This document shows positions 36,999 through 45,619 of a stretch of DNA of 64,000 bases, one piece after another. The notes under the pieces are model-generated. The model had not been told where the DNA came from and ran no database searches. It saw only the letters and a program-made list of their open reading frames with translations. How positions within the stretch are numbered: the first letter of the stretch is position 1; the number at the start of each line of letters is the position of its first letter. Made by a program: the position numbers and the translations under genes. The stretch is from Streptomyces spectabilis (lineage in GTDB: Bacteria; Actinomycetota; Actinomycetes; Streptomycetales; Streptomycetaceae), in assembly GCF_008704795.1 (NCBI RefSeq), contig NZ_CP023690.1, positions 6,768,501 to 6,832,500 of the forward strand. The letters are read 5' to 3'.

Positions 36999-38044
36999 GC
37001 GGCCCGGCCTTCCGCGTCGGAGCCACCGGCCTGCCCGGCCCCGCCCGAGCGCCCGGCGGAGGCCGCAGCGGCGGCCCCGCCTGCGCGCCCAGCGGCGGCT
37101 CCGGACCGGCCCCCCGCCCCGGCCCCTGCCGACACGTCTGACCCATCCGCCGTGCCAGCCGCGCCCGCCGTGCCAGCCGCGCCCGCCGTGCCAGCCGCGC
37201 CCGCCGTGCCAGCCGCGCCCGCCGCGCCCGCCGCGCCGAGGCCGCCCGAGCCGCCCGCTCCCCCCGGCCCCCCGGACTCGTCGGGTCCGTCCGCGCGGTC
37301 CGGCCCGCCCCGGACTGCGGAGCCGGGTGCATCGCCGGGGGCGAGGTCGTCGCCCGGTAGGGGGAGCGTCGTCACGCGGCGGCCGTCGAGGAGGGCGACC
37401 GCCCGGTCGGCGAGGGCGGCCACCTCGGCGTCGTGGGTGGCCAGGACGACGGTGATGCCGTGCGAGCGGGCGGCCGTCGTCAGGGTGCGCAGCACGTGCG
37501 CGCGGTCGGCGCGGTGCAGCGGCGCGGTGGGCTCGTCCGCGAAGAGCACCGACGGGGTCGCGGCGAGGGCGCGGGCGACGGCCACGCGCTGGCACTCGGC
37601 GCGGGTGAGGGCGCCCGGCCGCTTGCGGGCGCAGTCGCCGGCGTCGAGGCGCTCCAGCCACTCCAGGGCCGCGCGCTTGGCGGCCCGGTGCGGGGCGCCG
37701 CGCAGGAGCAGCGCGAGCGCCGCGTTCTCCCAGCCGGTCAGCTCCGGTACGAGACAGGGCTCGGGGTCGATCCAGCCGAACCGGTCGCGGCGCAGCCGCT
37801 CCCGGACCAGCGGGCCCATGGTGTGCACGGGCGTGGAGTTGAACCAGACCTCGCCGCGCTGCGGCGGCAGCTGGCCGGACAGACAGCGCAGGAGCGTCGT
37901 CTTGCCGCTGCCGCGCGGGCCGCCGACCGCGAGGATCTCGCCCTCGCGGACACCGAGCGAGACGCCGGTGAGTGCGGGAGTGCCGTTGAGCGTGACGTGC
38001 AGGGCACGGGCCCACAGCACGTCGTTGTCCGGCGGGGCCACCAT
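36980..38044 (-). CDS. ABC transporter ATP-binding protein with Gly/Ala-rich tail
   Basis: 354 residues. ABC domain in residues 1-230: Walker A GPRGSGKTT, Walker B VLFADEP and H-loop LATHDAEV. The signature is [15 protein letters not shown] instead of LSGGQ, so the two glycines are lost. Residues 250-354 are low complexity (GAAGTA units from an 18-bp tandem repeat). Pairs with the overlapping membrane protein downstream. Whether the degenerate signature still hydrolyses ATP is open. Confidence 0.75.
   Translation of the reverse strand: MVAPPDNDVLWARALHVTLNGTPALTGVSLGVREGEILAVGGPRGSGKTTLLRCLSGQLPPQRGEVWFNSTPVHTMGPLVRERLRRDRFGWIDPEPCLVPELTGWENAALALLLRGAPHRAAKRAALEWLERLDAGDCARKRPGALTRAECQRVAVARALAATPSVLFADEPTAPLHRADRAHVLRTLTTAARSHGITVVLATHDAEVAALADRAVALLDGRRVTTLPLPGDDLAPGDAPGSAVRGGPDRADGPDESGGPGGAGGSGGLGAAGAAGAAGTAGAAGTAGAAGTAGAAGTADGSDVSAGAGAGGRSGAAAGRAGGAAAAASAGRSGGAGQAGGSDAEGRAACSLSV
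37149..37220. repeat. Four perfect 18-bp tandem repeats
   Basis: Unit GCCGTGCCAGCCGCGCCC at 37149, 37167, 37185 and 37203. In the minus-strand ATPase it encodes a repeating six-residue Gly/Ala/Thr segment. The multiple-of-three unit keeps the frame. Confidence 0.9.
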
Positions 38045-38158
38045 GGGCGTACACCTCGGTTCAGATCAGATCGCCTCCCCCGTACGGGGGAACGAAGGCT
38101 GGGCCGATCGGTCACTGGGCACGCTAAGGATTTGGCGCGGGCCCCCGGACAAGGACGC

Positions 38159-38201
38159 GGCCCGGGCGCACCCATCTCACTCGGATGGGCGCGCCCGGGC
38201 C
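38159..38201 (-). terminator. Terminator hairpin after the aminotransferase gene
   Basis: GGCCCGGGCGC (38159-38169) pairs with GCGCCCGGGCC (38191-38201), and CCCATC/GATGGG pairs inside. It lies 25 bases beyond the minus-strand stop at 38226. Confidence 0.75.
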
Positions 38202-38225
38202 GGTTCCGTGCCGGGTCGGCGACGG

Positions 38226-39605
38226 TCAGATCTTGGTCCAGGCCTCCGTCAGGACCTGGCGGACGATGCCCTCGATCTCGTCGAACGTGGACTGGTCCGA
38301 GATCAGCGGCGGCGACAGCTGGATGACGGGGTCGCCGCGGTCGTCGGCGCGGCAGTACAGGCCGTACTCGAAGAGCTTCTTGGAGACGAAGCCGTAGAGC
38401 ACGCGCTCCGACTCCTCGTCCGTGAAGGACTCCTTGGTGGCCTTGTCCTTCACCAGCTCGATGCCGTAGAAGAAGCCGTTGCCGCGGACGTCGCCGACGA
38501 TCGGCAGGTCGTGCAGCTTCTGGAGGGTGCTCAGGAACGCGCCCTCGTTGTCGAGCACGTGCTGGTTGAGGCCCTCGCGCTCGAAGAGGTCGAGGTTGGC
38601 GAGGCCGACGGCCGCGGAGACCGGGTGGCCGCCGAAGGTGTAGCCGTGCAGGAAGGTGTTGTCGCCCTTGTAGAACGGCTCGGCGATGCGGTCGGAGACG
38701 ATGGCCGCGCCGATCGGGGAGTAGCCCGAGGTCATGCCCTTGGCGCAGGTGATGATGTCCGGCACGTAGCCGAACTTGTCGCAGGCGAACATCGTGCCGA
38801 GGCGGCCGAAGGCGCAGATGACCTCGTCGGAGACGAGCAGCACGTCGTACTTGTCGCAGATCTCGCGCACGCGCTGGAAGTAGCCGGGCGGGGGCGGGAA
38901 GCAGCCGCCCGCGTTCTGCACCGGCTCCAGGAAGACCGCGGCGACCGTCTCCGGGCCCTCGAAGAGGATCTCCTGCTCGATCTGGTCGGCGGCCCAGCGG
39001 CCGAAGGCCTCGGGGTCGTCGCCGTGGATCGGCGCGCGGTAGATGTTGGTGTTCGGGACCTTGTGGGCGCCCGGGACCAGCGGCTCGAAGGGGGCCTTCA
39101 GGGCCGGGAGGCCGGTGATGGACAGGGCTCCCTGCGGGGTGCCGTGGTAGGCGACCGCGCGCGAGATGACCTTGTACTTCGTGTGGTTGCCTGTGAGCTT
39201 GTGGTACTGCTTCGCCAGCTTCCACGCGGTCTCGACGGCCTCGCCGCCGCCGGTGGTGAAGAAGACCTTGTTCAGGTCGCCCGGGGCGTAGTGGGCGAGG
39301 CGCTCCGCCAGTTCGACGGCGCTCGGGTGGGCGTACGACCAGATGGGGAAGAAGGCGAGGTCTGCCGCCTGCTTGGCGGCGACCTCGGCCAGCTCACGGC
39401 GGCCGTGTCCGGCCTGGACCACGAACAGGCCCGCGAGACCGTCGAGGTACTTCTTGCCCTTGTCGTCGTAGATGTAGGTGCCTTCACCGCGCACGATGGT
39501 GGGCACGGGCGCGTTCTCGTACGACGACATGCGCGTGAAGTGCATCCACAGGTGGTCGTACGCGGTTTTGCTGAGGTCCTTGCTCACGGCTATCGGGTTC
39601 CCCAC
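38226..39605 (-). CDS. Class III PLP-dependent aminotransferase (putrescine/GABA type)
   Basis: 459 residues. Fold-type I aminotransferase with TGGGEAVETAWKLA, the metal/PLP Asp in LLVSDEVICAFGRLG, and the Schiff-base Lys in ITCAKGMTSGYSP. Close in pattern to polyamine:pyruvate and GABA aminotransferases. Together with the neighbouring AsnC regulator, two aldehyde dehydrogenases and a polyamine importer, it probably deaminates putrescine or a derivative. The ATG overlaps the regulator stop by 16 bases, so the two are cotranscribed. GTG 39587 is an alternative start. Confidence 0.85.
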   Translation of the reverse strand: MGNPIAVSKDLSKTAYDHLWMHFTRMSSYENAPVPTIVRGEGTYIYDDKGKKYLDGLAGLFVVQAGHGRRELAEVAAKQAADLAFFPIWSYAHPSAVELAERLAHYAPGDLNKVFFTTGGGEAVETAWKLAKQYHKLTGNHTKYKVISRAVAYHGTPQGALSITGLPALKAPFEPLVPGAHKVPNTNIYRAPIHGDDPEAFGRWAADQIEQEILFEGPETVAAVFLEPVQNAGGCFPPPPGYFQRVREICDKYDVLLVSDEVICAFGRLGTMFACDKFGYVPDIITCAKGMTSGYSPIGAAIVSDRIAEPFYKGDNTFLHGYTFGGHPVSAAVGLANLDLFEREGLNQHVLDNEGAFLSTLQKLHDLPIVGDVRGNGFFYGIELVKDKATKESFTDEESERVLYGFVSKKLFEYGLYCRADDRGDPVIQLSPPLISDQSTFDEIEGIVRQVLTEAWTKI

Positions 39606-40099
39606 ATGTAGGTCTGCTTCTTCAGCTTGAGGTAGACGAAGCTCTCGGTCGAACGCACGCCGGGGAGGGCGCGGATCCGCTTGTTGATGACCTCCAGCAA
39701 GTGGTCGTCGTCCTCGCAGACGATCTCCACGAGCAGGTCGTGCGAGCCCGCGGTCATCACCACGTACTCCGCCTCCGGCATCGCGGCGACGGCGTCGGCG
39801 ACCGGGTCCACGTCGCCTTCCACGTCGATCCCGACCATCGCCTGGCGGCGGAAGCCCACGGTGAGCGGGTCCGTCACGGCGACGATCTGCATCACGCCCT
39901 GGTCCAGGAGCTTCTGGACGCGCTGGCGCACGGCCGCCTCGGACAGGCCGACGGCCTTGCCGATCGCTGCGTACGGCCTGCGGCCGTCCTCCTGGAGCTG
40001 TTCGATGATCGCCAGGGAGACGGCGTCGACCGTCGGCGAGCCGCTCGGGCCGCGGGGGCTGGGGTCTGTGCTTCGACTGGCCACGACTTCACTGTGCAC
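39590..40099 (-). CDS. Lrp/AsnC family transcriptional regulator
   Basis: 169 residues from GTG 40099. N-terminal winged HTH (IIEQLQEDGRRPYAAIGKAV, then LSEAAVRQRVQKLLDQG) and C-terminal RAM/AsnC ligand domain (VMTAGSHDLLVEIVCEDDDH). It is divergent from the aldehyde dehydrogenase gene, so it likely controls that promoter and its own. The S. coelicolor gene at this position is, from memory, a regulator of polyamine use. In-frame TTG 40120 or GTG 40084 are other possible starts. Confidence 0.87.
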   Translation of the reverse strand: MHSEVVASRSTDPSPRGPSGSPTVDAVSLAIIEQLQEDGRRPYAAIGKAVGLSEAAVRQRVQKLLDQGVMQIVAVTDPLTVGFRRQAMVGIDVEGDVDPVADAVAAMPEAEYVVMTAGSHDLLVEIVCEDDDHLLEVINKRIRALPGVRSTESFVYLKLKKQTYMWGTR

Positions 40100-40193
40100 G
40101 ACGTCTCGACAGTTCCGCAAGCCCGGATCGATGAAATTCGTTGTTGGGAGTGCGTGGAAGCACGGATTTCGCAGTGGTGGGCGGCTGGGTATG

Positions 40194-40221
40194 TTGAAAG
40201 CGTCGGTGTACGGACTAGGGT
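40194..40221 (+). promoter_or_regulatory. Vegetative-type promoter for the aldehyde dehydrogenase
   Basis: TTGAAA (40194-40199), 16-bp spacer, TAGGGT (40216-40221). Close to the HrdB consensus. Predicted +1 is near 40228, about 33 bases before GTG 40261. The 160-bp divergent region also holds GAAAT...ATTTC half-sites that an AsnC-type protein could use. Confidence 0.55.
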
Positions 40222-40260
40222 GGGTGTCTCATCCACTGGACACTGACTGGAGGGCCGGAA

Positions 40261-41697
40261 GTGAGCACCGAGCTGCGCCGTCTGCGCAATTACATCAACG
40301 GAGAATTCCGGGACGCGGCCGACGGACGGACCACCGAGGTGATCAACCCGGCGACCGGCGAGGCGTACGCCGTGGCGCCGCTGTCCGGCCAGGCCGACGT
40401 CGACGCGGCCATGAAGGCCGCCGCCGACGCCTTCCCGGCCTGGCGCGACCTCGTGCCCGCCGAGCGGCAGAAGGCCCTGCTGAAGATCGCGGACGCCTTC
40501 GAGGAGCGCGCCGAGGAGCTCATCGCCGCCGAGGTCGAGAACACGGGCAAGCCGATCGGCCTCACCCGCTCCGAAGAGATCCCGCCGATGGTCGACCAGA
40601 TCCGCTTCTTCGCGGGTGCGGCCCGGATGCTGGAGGGCCGCGCCGCCGGTGAGTACATGGAGGGCCTGACCTCCATCATCCGCCGCGAGCCGGTCGGCGT
40701 CTGCGCGCAGGTCGCGCCGTGGAACTACCCGATGATGATGGCCGTGTGGAAGTTCGCCCCGGCGCTCGCCGCGGGCAACACGGTCGTGCTCAAGCCGTCG
40801 GACACCACCCCGGCGTCGACCGTCCTGATGGCCGAGATCATCGGCTCCGTCGTGCCGCCCGGCGTCTTCAACGTGGTCACCGGCGACCGTGACACGGGCC
40901 GCATGATGGTCGAGCACCCGACCCCGGCGATGGCCTCCATCACCGGCTCGGTGCGCGCGGGCATGCAGGTGGCCGAGTCGGCCGCCAAGGACCTCAAGCG
41001 CGTCCACCTGGAGCTCGGCGGCAAGGCGCCCGTCGTGGTCTTCGAGGACACCGACCTGGCCAAGGCCGTCGAGGACATCTCGGTGGCGGGCTTCTTCAAC
41101 GCGGGCCAGGACTGTACGGCCGCGACCCGGGTGCTCGTCCACGAGTCCATCCACGACGAGTTCGTCACCGCCCTCGCCAAGGCCGCCGCCGACACCAAGA
41201 CCGGTCTTCCGGACGACGAGGACGTGCTGTACGGGCCGCTCAACAACGCGGGCCAGCTGGCGCAGGTCTCCGGCTTCATCGACCGGCTGCCCGCGCACGC
41301 CAAGGTCGAGGCGGGCGGCCACCGGGTCGGCGAGAAGGGCTACTTCTACGCGCCGACCGTCGTCTCCGGGCTCAAGCAGGACGACGAGATCATCCAGAAG
41401 GAGGTCTTCGGCCCGGTCATCACCGTCCAGTCCTTCACGGACGAGGCCCAGGCGGTCGAATACGCGAACGGCGTGGAGTACGCCCTCGCCTCCTCGGTGT
41501 GGACCAAAGACCACTCTCGCGCGATGCGCATGTCCAAGGTGCTCGACTTCGGCTGCGTCTGGATCAACACGCACATCCCGCTGGTCGCCGAGATGCCGCA
41601 CGGCGGCTTCAAGAAGTCCGGCTACGGCAAGGACCTCTCCGCCTACGGCTTCGACGACTACACCCGCATCAAGCACGTCATGACGTCGATCGACTGA
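40261..41697 (+). CDS. Aldehyde dehydrogenase (gamma-aminobutyraldehyde dehydrogenase type)
   Basis: 478 residues. NAD(P)-dependent oxidation of an aminoaldehyde to the acid. Catalytic Cys in NAGQDCTAATR, Glu in LELGGKAP, and the oxyanion Asn in VAPWNYPMMM. The overall pattern (VINPATGEAYAVAP, then KKSGYGKDLSAYGFDDYT) matches PatD-like enzymes. Placed after an Lrp/AsnC regulator and next to a putrescine-type aminotransferase, so its substrate is probably 4-aminobutanal or its glutamylated form. Confidence 0.9.
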   Translation: MSTELRRLRNYINGEFRDAADGRTTEVINPATGEAYAVAPLSGQADVDAAMKAAADAFPAWRDLVPAERQKALLKIADAFEERAEELIAAEVENTGKPIGLTRSEEIPPMVDQIRFFAGAARMLEGRAAGEYMEGLTSIIRREPVGVCAQVAPWNYPMMMAVWKFAPALAAGNTVVLKPSDTTPASTVLMAEIIGSVVPPGVFNVVTGDRDTGRMMVEHPTPAMASITGSVRAGMQVAESAAKDLKRVHLELGGKAPVVVFEDTDLAKAVEDISVAGFFNAGQDCTAATRVLVHESIHDEFVTALAKAAADTKTGLPDDEDVLYGPLNNAGQLAQVSGFIDRLPAHAKVEAGGHRVGEKGYFYAPTVVSGLKQDDEIIQKEVFGPVITVQSFTDEAQAVEYANGVEYALASSVWTKDHSRAMRMSKVLDFGCVWINTHIPLVAEMPHGGFKKSGYGKDLSAYGFDDYTRIKHVMTSID

Positions 41698-41703
41698 CGC
41701 CCG

Positions 41704-41774
41704 GCCCCGCGCGGGGCTGACGTTCTGGGTCGTCTTCGGGGCGGGCGGTGGACACCTTGTCCATTGCCCGCCCC
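41704..41774 (+). terminator. Terminator hairpins after the aldehyde dehydrogenase gene
   Basis: A 14-bp palindrome GCCCCGCGCGGGGC (41704-41717) is followed by GGGGCGGGC (41738-41746) pairing with GCCCGCCCC (41766-41774), with inner GGACA/TGTCC. The second stem is directly upstream of the binding-protein gene, so expression of that gene may be separate or reduced. Confidence 0.7.
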
Positions 41775-41799
41775 TCGTGTGTGAAGTGAGGGTGGGGGC

Positions 41800-42972
41800 A
41801 TGACAGTTGCCGCACGCCGTACGTTCCTCAAGGGCATCGGCGCGGCGGGAGTCCTCGGCGCCCTCGCGGGCTGCGGGGTGCCCGCCGCGTACGTCGACGC
41901 CTCGGACCGCGCCGCGAAGGACCTCTCCGGCCGGGACAAGCGGCTGACGTTCGCCAACTGGCCGCTGTACATCGACACCGACGACGAGGACAAGACCCGG
42001 CGCCCCACCCTCGACGCCTTCGAGGAGCGGACCGGCATCGACGTCCGGTACACCGAGGAGATCAACGACAACGACGAGTTCTTCGGCAAGATCAGCCCCT
42101 CCCTGATGAACCATCAGGAGACCGGCCGGGACCTCGTCGTCATCAGCGACTGGATGTGCGCGCGCTTCGTGCGCCTCGGCTGGGTGCAGGAGATGGACCG
42201 CTCCCGGCAGCCCAACGTGGCCGAGCACCTCGACCCGATCCTGCGCACGCCGCACTTCGACGAGGGCCGGATGTTCTCCGTGCCCTGGCAGTCGGGCATC
42301 ACCGGCATCGCGTACAACAAGCGGCGGCTCGGCCGCGAGATCCGGCACGTGTCGGACCTGTGGGCCGACGATCTGAAGGGCCGGGTCACGCTCCTGTCCG
42401 GGCTCGACGAGGCGTTCGCGCTGCTGATGCAGGGGGACGGCGTCGACATCAGGAAGTGGACCGGGGACGACTTCCACCGCATGTGCGACCGCCTGGAGAA
42501 GCGCGTGAGCGGCCACCACGTCCGCCGCTTCACCGGCAACGACTACATCAAGGACCTCGCCGGCGGCGACGTCCTCGCCTGCCAGGCCTACAGCGGCGAC
42601 GTCATCCAGCTCCAGGCCGACGACCCCGACATCGCGTTCGTCGTCCCCGAGGAGGGCGCCGAGCTGTGGGCCGAGTCCCTGATGATCCCCAACCTCGCCC
42701 GCCACAAGCGCAACGCCGAGCGCCTGATCGACCACTACTACGACCCCGAGGTCGCCGCCTCGCTCGCCGCCTGGGTCAACTATGTCTGCCCCGTGCCCGC
42801 GGCCCGCGACGTCCTCGCCTCCTCCAAGGACAGGGACCTGGCCGCGCTCGCCGAGGACCCGCTGGTCTTCCCCGACGACACGATGCGCGAACGCCTCGCG
42901 ATCGCACGGGACATCACGTCCGACGAGCGCACGGAGTTCGCACGGCGGTGGAACTCCATCGTGGGGCTGTAG
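41800..42972 (+). CDS. Polyamine ABC transporter substrate-binding lipoprotein, no adjacent permease
   Basis: 390 residues. Tat-type signal (ARRTFLKG) with lipobox ALAGC (C25). Bacterial PotD/PotF-like fold with LTFANWPLYIDTD and IPNLARHKRNAERL. It shares many segments with the second binding protein at 50783, including INDN-EFFGK and RRFTGNDY. No permease or ATPase follows, so it may feed the PotABC-type transporter 9 kb downstream. Confidence 0.88.
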   Translation: MTVAARRTFLKGIGAAGVLGALAGCGVPAAYVDASDRAAKDLSGRDKRLTFANWPLYIDTDDEDKTRRPTLDAFEERTGIDVRYTEEINDNDEFFGKISPSLMNHQETGRDLVVISDWMCARFVRLGWVQEMDRSRQPNVAEHLDPILRTPHFDEGRMFSVPWQSGITGIAYNKRRLGREIRHVSDLWADDLKGRVTLLSGLDEAFALLMQGDGVDIRKWTGDDFHRMCDRLEKRVSGHHVRRFTGNDYIKDLAGGDVLACQAYSGDVIQLQADDPDIAFVVPEEGAELWAESLMIPNLARHKRNAERLIDHYYDPEVAASLAAWVNYVCPVPAARDVLASSKDRDLAALAEDPLVFPDDTMRERLAIARDITSDERTEFARRWNSIVGL

Positions 42973-43003
42973 GCCCCGCCCTTCCGCCGGCCGCCGGCGG
43001 GCG

Positions 43004-43615
43004 CTACGGGGCGGGCGCGAGCACCGTCTCCCAGGCCGCCATCGCCCGGTCCACCGTCTTGTCCAGGTCCGTGCGGGTCGCGCCGTCGCGGGCCTGCACG
43101 GACATGCCGTGGATGATCGTGGTGTAGAAGGCGGCCACGGCCTCCGTGTCGGTGGTGGCGGGGAGTTCGCCCTCGTCGACGCCGCGGCGCAGGCGGTCGG
43201 CCATCATCTCGGCGCCCGATCTGCGCCAGGTCGCCAGATGGTCGCGCACCGGCGCGTTCCCCGGTGAGCAGTTGGTGGCGGCGAGCACGATCATGCAGCC
43301 GGTCGGCCGGTCCCGGTCGGTGTACGCGCGCGCGTTCTCGCGCAGGACCGCCTCGACGGCGCCGCGCGCGGTGGGCACCTCGGTGTACGCACGCGCCATG
43401 GCCGCCCCCTCCGTGGTGCTGTACAGGGCCACCGCCTCCTGGAAGAGCCGCTCCTTGGAGCCGAACGCGGCGTACAGGCTGGGCGACGCGATGCCCATGG
43501 CCGTGGTGAGGTCCGTCATCGACGTGGCCTCGTAGCCCTGCTCCCAGAACACCTCCATGGCCCGGCGCAGGGCCATGTCCCGGTCGAAGCTCCGGGGCCG
43601 TCCGCGTCCCGCCAC
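43004..43615 (-). CDS. TetR/AcrR family regulator
   Basis: 203 residues from GTG 43615. N-terminal HTH (FDRDMALRRAMEVFWEQGYE, then MGIASPSLYAAFGSKERLF) is of the YjdC/AcrR subgroup. GTG 43624 is an alternative start. Divergent from an SDR gene, with a strong palindrome between them that overlaps the SDR promoter region, so it probably represses the SDR and perhaps itself. Confidence 0.87.
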   Translation of the reverse strand: MAGRGRPRSFDRDMALRRAMEVFWEQGYEATSMTDLTTAMGIASPSLYAAFGSKERLFQEAVALYSTTEGAAMARAYTEVPTARGAVEAVLRENARAYTDRDRPTGCMIVLAATNCSPGNAPVRDHLATWRRSGAEMMADRLRRGVDEGELPATTDTEAVAAFYTTIIHGMSVQARDGATRTDLDKTVDRAMAAWETVLAPAP

Positions 43616-43684
43616 GTTCCCCACCTCATTTCTGTAGTGGCTGACAAATATAGGCCTTGACGTGGCGGAACGCGCGTGTGAAAG

Positions 43685-43708
43685 TTTCTGTGCCGATCGA
43701 CACAGAAA
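43685..43708. promoter_or_regulatory. 24-bp palindromic operator candidate (TetR/SDR)
   Basis: TTTCTGTG-N8-CACAGAAA, where the 8-base centre is also nearly symmetrical, leaving one mismatched pair in 24 bp. It overlaps the -10 zone of a possible SDR promoter (TTGACG at 43657-43662). A related half-site ATTTCTGTA lies at 43629-43637. On the minus strand, TATATT (43652-43647) could be the TetR -10 box. Confidence 0.65.
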
Positions 43709-43769
43709 TCGGCGGGCGGTACGCGACCTCGCGTGCCGCCCCTGTACAGCGAGAGATTCGGGGCAGGGG

Positions 43770-44516
43770 ATGACGGACCTCAAGGGCAAGGCCGCGCTGG
43801 TCACGGGCGGCAGCCGGGGCATCGGGGCGGCGATCGTCAAGCGGCTCGCACGGGACGGCGCCGACGTGGCGCTCACCTATGTGAGCCCCGCGGGGAAGGC
43901 GAAGGCCGAGGCCGTCGTGGCCGAGGTGGAGGCGCTCGGGCGGCGGGCGGTGGCCATCCAGGCCGACGCGGCCGAGGCCGACGCGGTCACCGACGCGGTG
44001 GAGCGGGCGGCGCGCGAGCTGGGCCGTCTCGACATCCTCGTGAACAACGCGGGCGTGTTCCCGAGCGGGCCGTTCGAGGAGGTCGCCCTCGACGAGCTGG
44101 ACCGCGCCCTGGCGATCCACGCCCGCGCCGCGTTCCTCGGCGCCCAGGCCGCGCTCGCGCACCTGCCGGAGGGCGGACGCATCGTGAGCATCGGCAGCAG
44201 CCTCGTGGACCGCGTGCCGTTCCCCGGCGTCGTCCTCTACTCGATGAGCAAGTCCGCCCTGGCCGGCTTCACCAAGGGCCTCGCCCGCGAGCTCGGCCCG
44301 CGCGGCATCACCGTCAACCTCGTCCACCCCGGCTCGACGGACACCGACATGAACCCCGCCGACGGCGAGAGCGCCGACTTCCAGCGCGCCCTGTCCGCCC
44401 TCGGCCGCTACGCCGCGGCCGACGACATCGCCGCCACGGTGGCGCACCTGGTGGGGCCGGGCGGCCGCTCGATCACGGGAGCGGAGTTCACGGTCGACGG
44501 CGGGACCAACGCCTAG
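43770..44516 (+). CDS. Short-chain dehydrogenase/reductase
   Basis: 248 residues. Classical SDR: cofactor motif TGGSRGIG, NNAG, active-site Ser in IGSSLVD, and YSMSK (Tyr and Lys). C-terminal GRSITGAEFTVDGG. It reduces or oxidises an unidentified carbonyl or alcohol, and is 3-oxoacyl-reductase-like. ATG 43770 has GGCAGGGG upstream. Its regulator is probably the divergent TetR. Confidence 0.88.
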   Translation: MTDLKGKAALVTGGSRGIGAAIVKRLARDGADVALTYVSPAGKAKAEAVVAEVEALGRRAVAIQADAAEADAVTDAVERAARELGRLDILVNNAGVFPSGPFEEVALDELDRALAIHARAAFLGAQAALAHLPEGGRIVSIGSSLVDRVPFPGVVLYSMSKSALAGFTKGLARELGPRGITVNLVHPGSTDTDMNPADGESADFQRALSALGRYAAADDIAATVAHLVGPGGRSITGAEFTVDGGTNA

Positions 44517-44524
44517 CCGTCCGC

Positions 44525-44881
44525 CTAAGGGGCCTCCGCCCGCTCCTGGGCCGCCAGGACCTCGTCGCCGTGGGTGAAGGCCCAGGCGCCGAAGGCCTCG
44601 ATGGGCGGGAGCAGGGTGCGGCCCAGGTCCGTGAGGCCGTACTCCACGCGCGGCGGGGAGCCGGCGTACGACCGGCGGGTCACCAGGCCGTTGTACTCCA
44701 GGCGCCGCAGCGTCTCGGTGAGCACCTTGGAGCTGATCCCGCCGATCTGCCCGCGCAGCTCGCCGGGGCGGCGCGGGCCGTGCCGCAGGGCCCAGAGGGC
44801 CACGGCGTTCCAGGTGTTGGAGAGCAGGTCGAAGGCAAGCCGGGCCCGGCAGTCGGCCAGGAAGTCATGGGGTTCGCTCAC
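44525..44881 (-). CDS. HxlR family transcriptional regulator
   Basis: 118 residues from GTG 44881. HxlR winged helix: LLSNTWNAVALWALRHGPRR, then GGISSKVLTETLRRLEYNGL. It is convergent with the SDR gene (8-base gap) and divergent from a NADP-oxidoreductase gene starting 79 bases away, its likely target. Many HxlR proteins sense aldehydes or redox state. Confidence 0.87.
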   Translation of the reverse strand: MSEPHDFLADCRARLAFDLLSNTWNAVALWALRHGPRRPGELRGQIGGISSKVLTETLRRLEYNGLVTRRSYAGSPPRVEYGLTDLGRTLLPPIEAFGAWAFTHGDEVLAAQERAEAP

Positions 44882-44960
44882 GTACCGAATGGTGCCCGAG
44901 GCCTTTCCTACTGTCGTGACGTGCCCCGGACCAGGGGCGCGACACGAGGGAGGAACGGAC

Positions 44961-45602
44961 ATGCGGATCGGCGTACTCGGCACCGGGAACATGGCGGACG
45001 CGCTCGGCACCCAGTGGGCGCGGGCGGGGCACGAGGTGTTCGTCGGCGGGCGGGACCCGGGGCGGGCCGCCGGGCTCGCGGCGCGGATCGGGGCCGCCGG
45101 GCACGGCTCGCTGCGGGACGCGGCGGAGTTCGGCGACGGCGCCGTGCTGTTCGCGCTGCCGTACGGGGCGGGCGAGGACGTGCTGCCCTGGCTCGCCGAC
45201 GCCGTGCGTGGGCGGGTGCTCGTGGACTGCTGCAACCCGGTGGGGGAGGGCTTCGCCCTGCTCACGGAGCGCGGCCCGGCCGCCGCCGAGCGGCTCGCGG
45301 CAGCCGCGCCCGGCGCCCGCGTCGTCAAGGCGTTCAACCTGTGCCACGAGAGCGTGTGGCGGATGACCCCGCCGGTCTTCGACGGACAGCGGCTCGCGGT
45401 GCCGGTGTGCGGGGACGACACCGAAGCGCTGGACGTCGTACGGCAGTTGGTACGCGATCTCGGGTGCGAGCCGTACGACGCCGGCGGGCTCGGGCGGGCC
45501 GGGCTCGTGGAGGCCACGGCGGCGCTGCTCATCGGCCTGTGGGTGGGGCGCGGCGTGGACGCGCGGGCGATCGTGCCGCCGCTCGCCCACGCCGGGGGCT
45601 GA
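44961..45602 (+). CDS. NADPH-dependent F420 reductase-like oxidoreductase
   Basis: 213 residues. N-terminal NADP-binding motif GVLGTGNMADALG and GGRDPGRAAGLA. The rest resembles F420-dependent NADP reductase/NAD(P)-binding family proteins (VLVDCCNPVGEG, then VVKAFN). GGGAGGA precedes ATG 44961. TACTGT at 44909-44914 could be a -10 box. Divergently controlled with the HxlR gene. Substrate not determined. Confidence 0.78.
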   Translation: MRIGVLGTGNMADALGTQWARAGHEVFVGGRDPGRAAGLAARIGAAGHGSLRDAAEFGDGAVLFALPYGAGEDVLPWLADAVRGRVLVDCCNPVGEGFALLTERGPAAAERLAAAAPGARVVKAFNLCHESVWRMTPPVFDGQRLAVPVCGDDTEALDVVRQLVRDLGCEPYDAGGLGRAGLVEATAALLIGLWVGRGVDARAIVPPLAHAGG

Positions 45603-45619
45603 CACGGCCGGGGCGCGGG

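Noticed and set aside
39892..42735. Long minus-strand open frame opposite the aldehyde dehydrogenase and binding protein
   Set aside because: Antisense shadow of two recognised genes, with no SD or motif.
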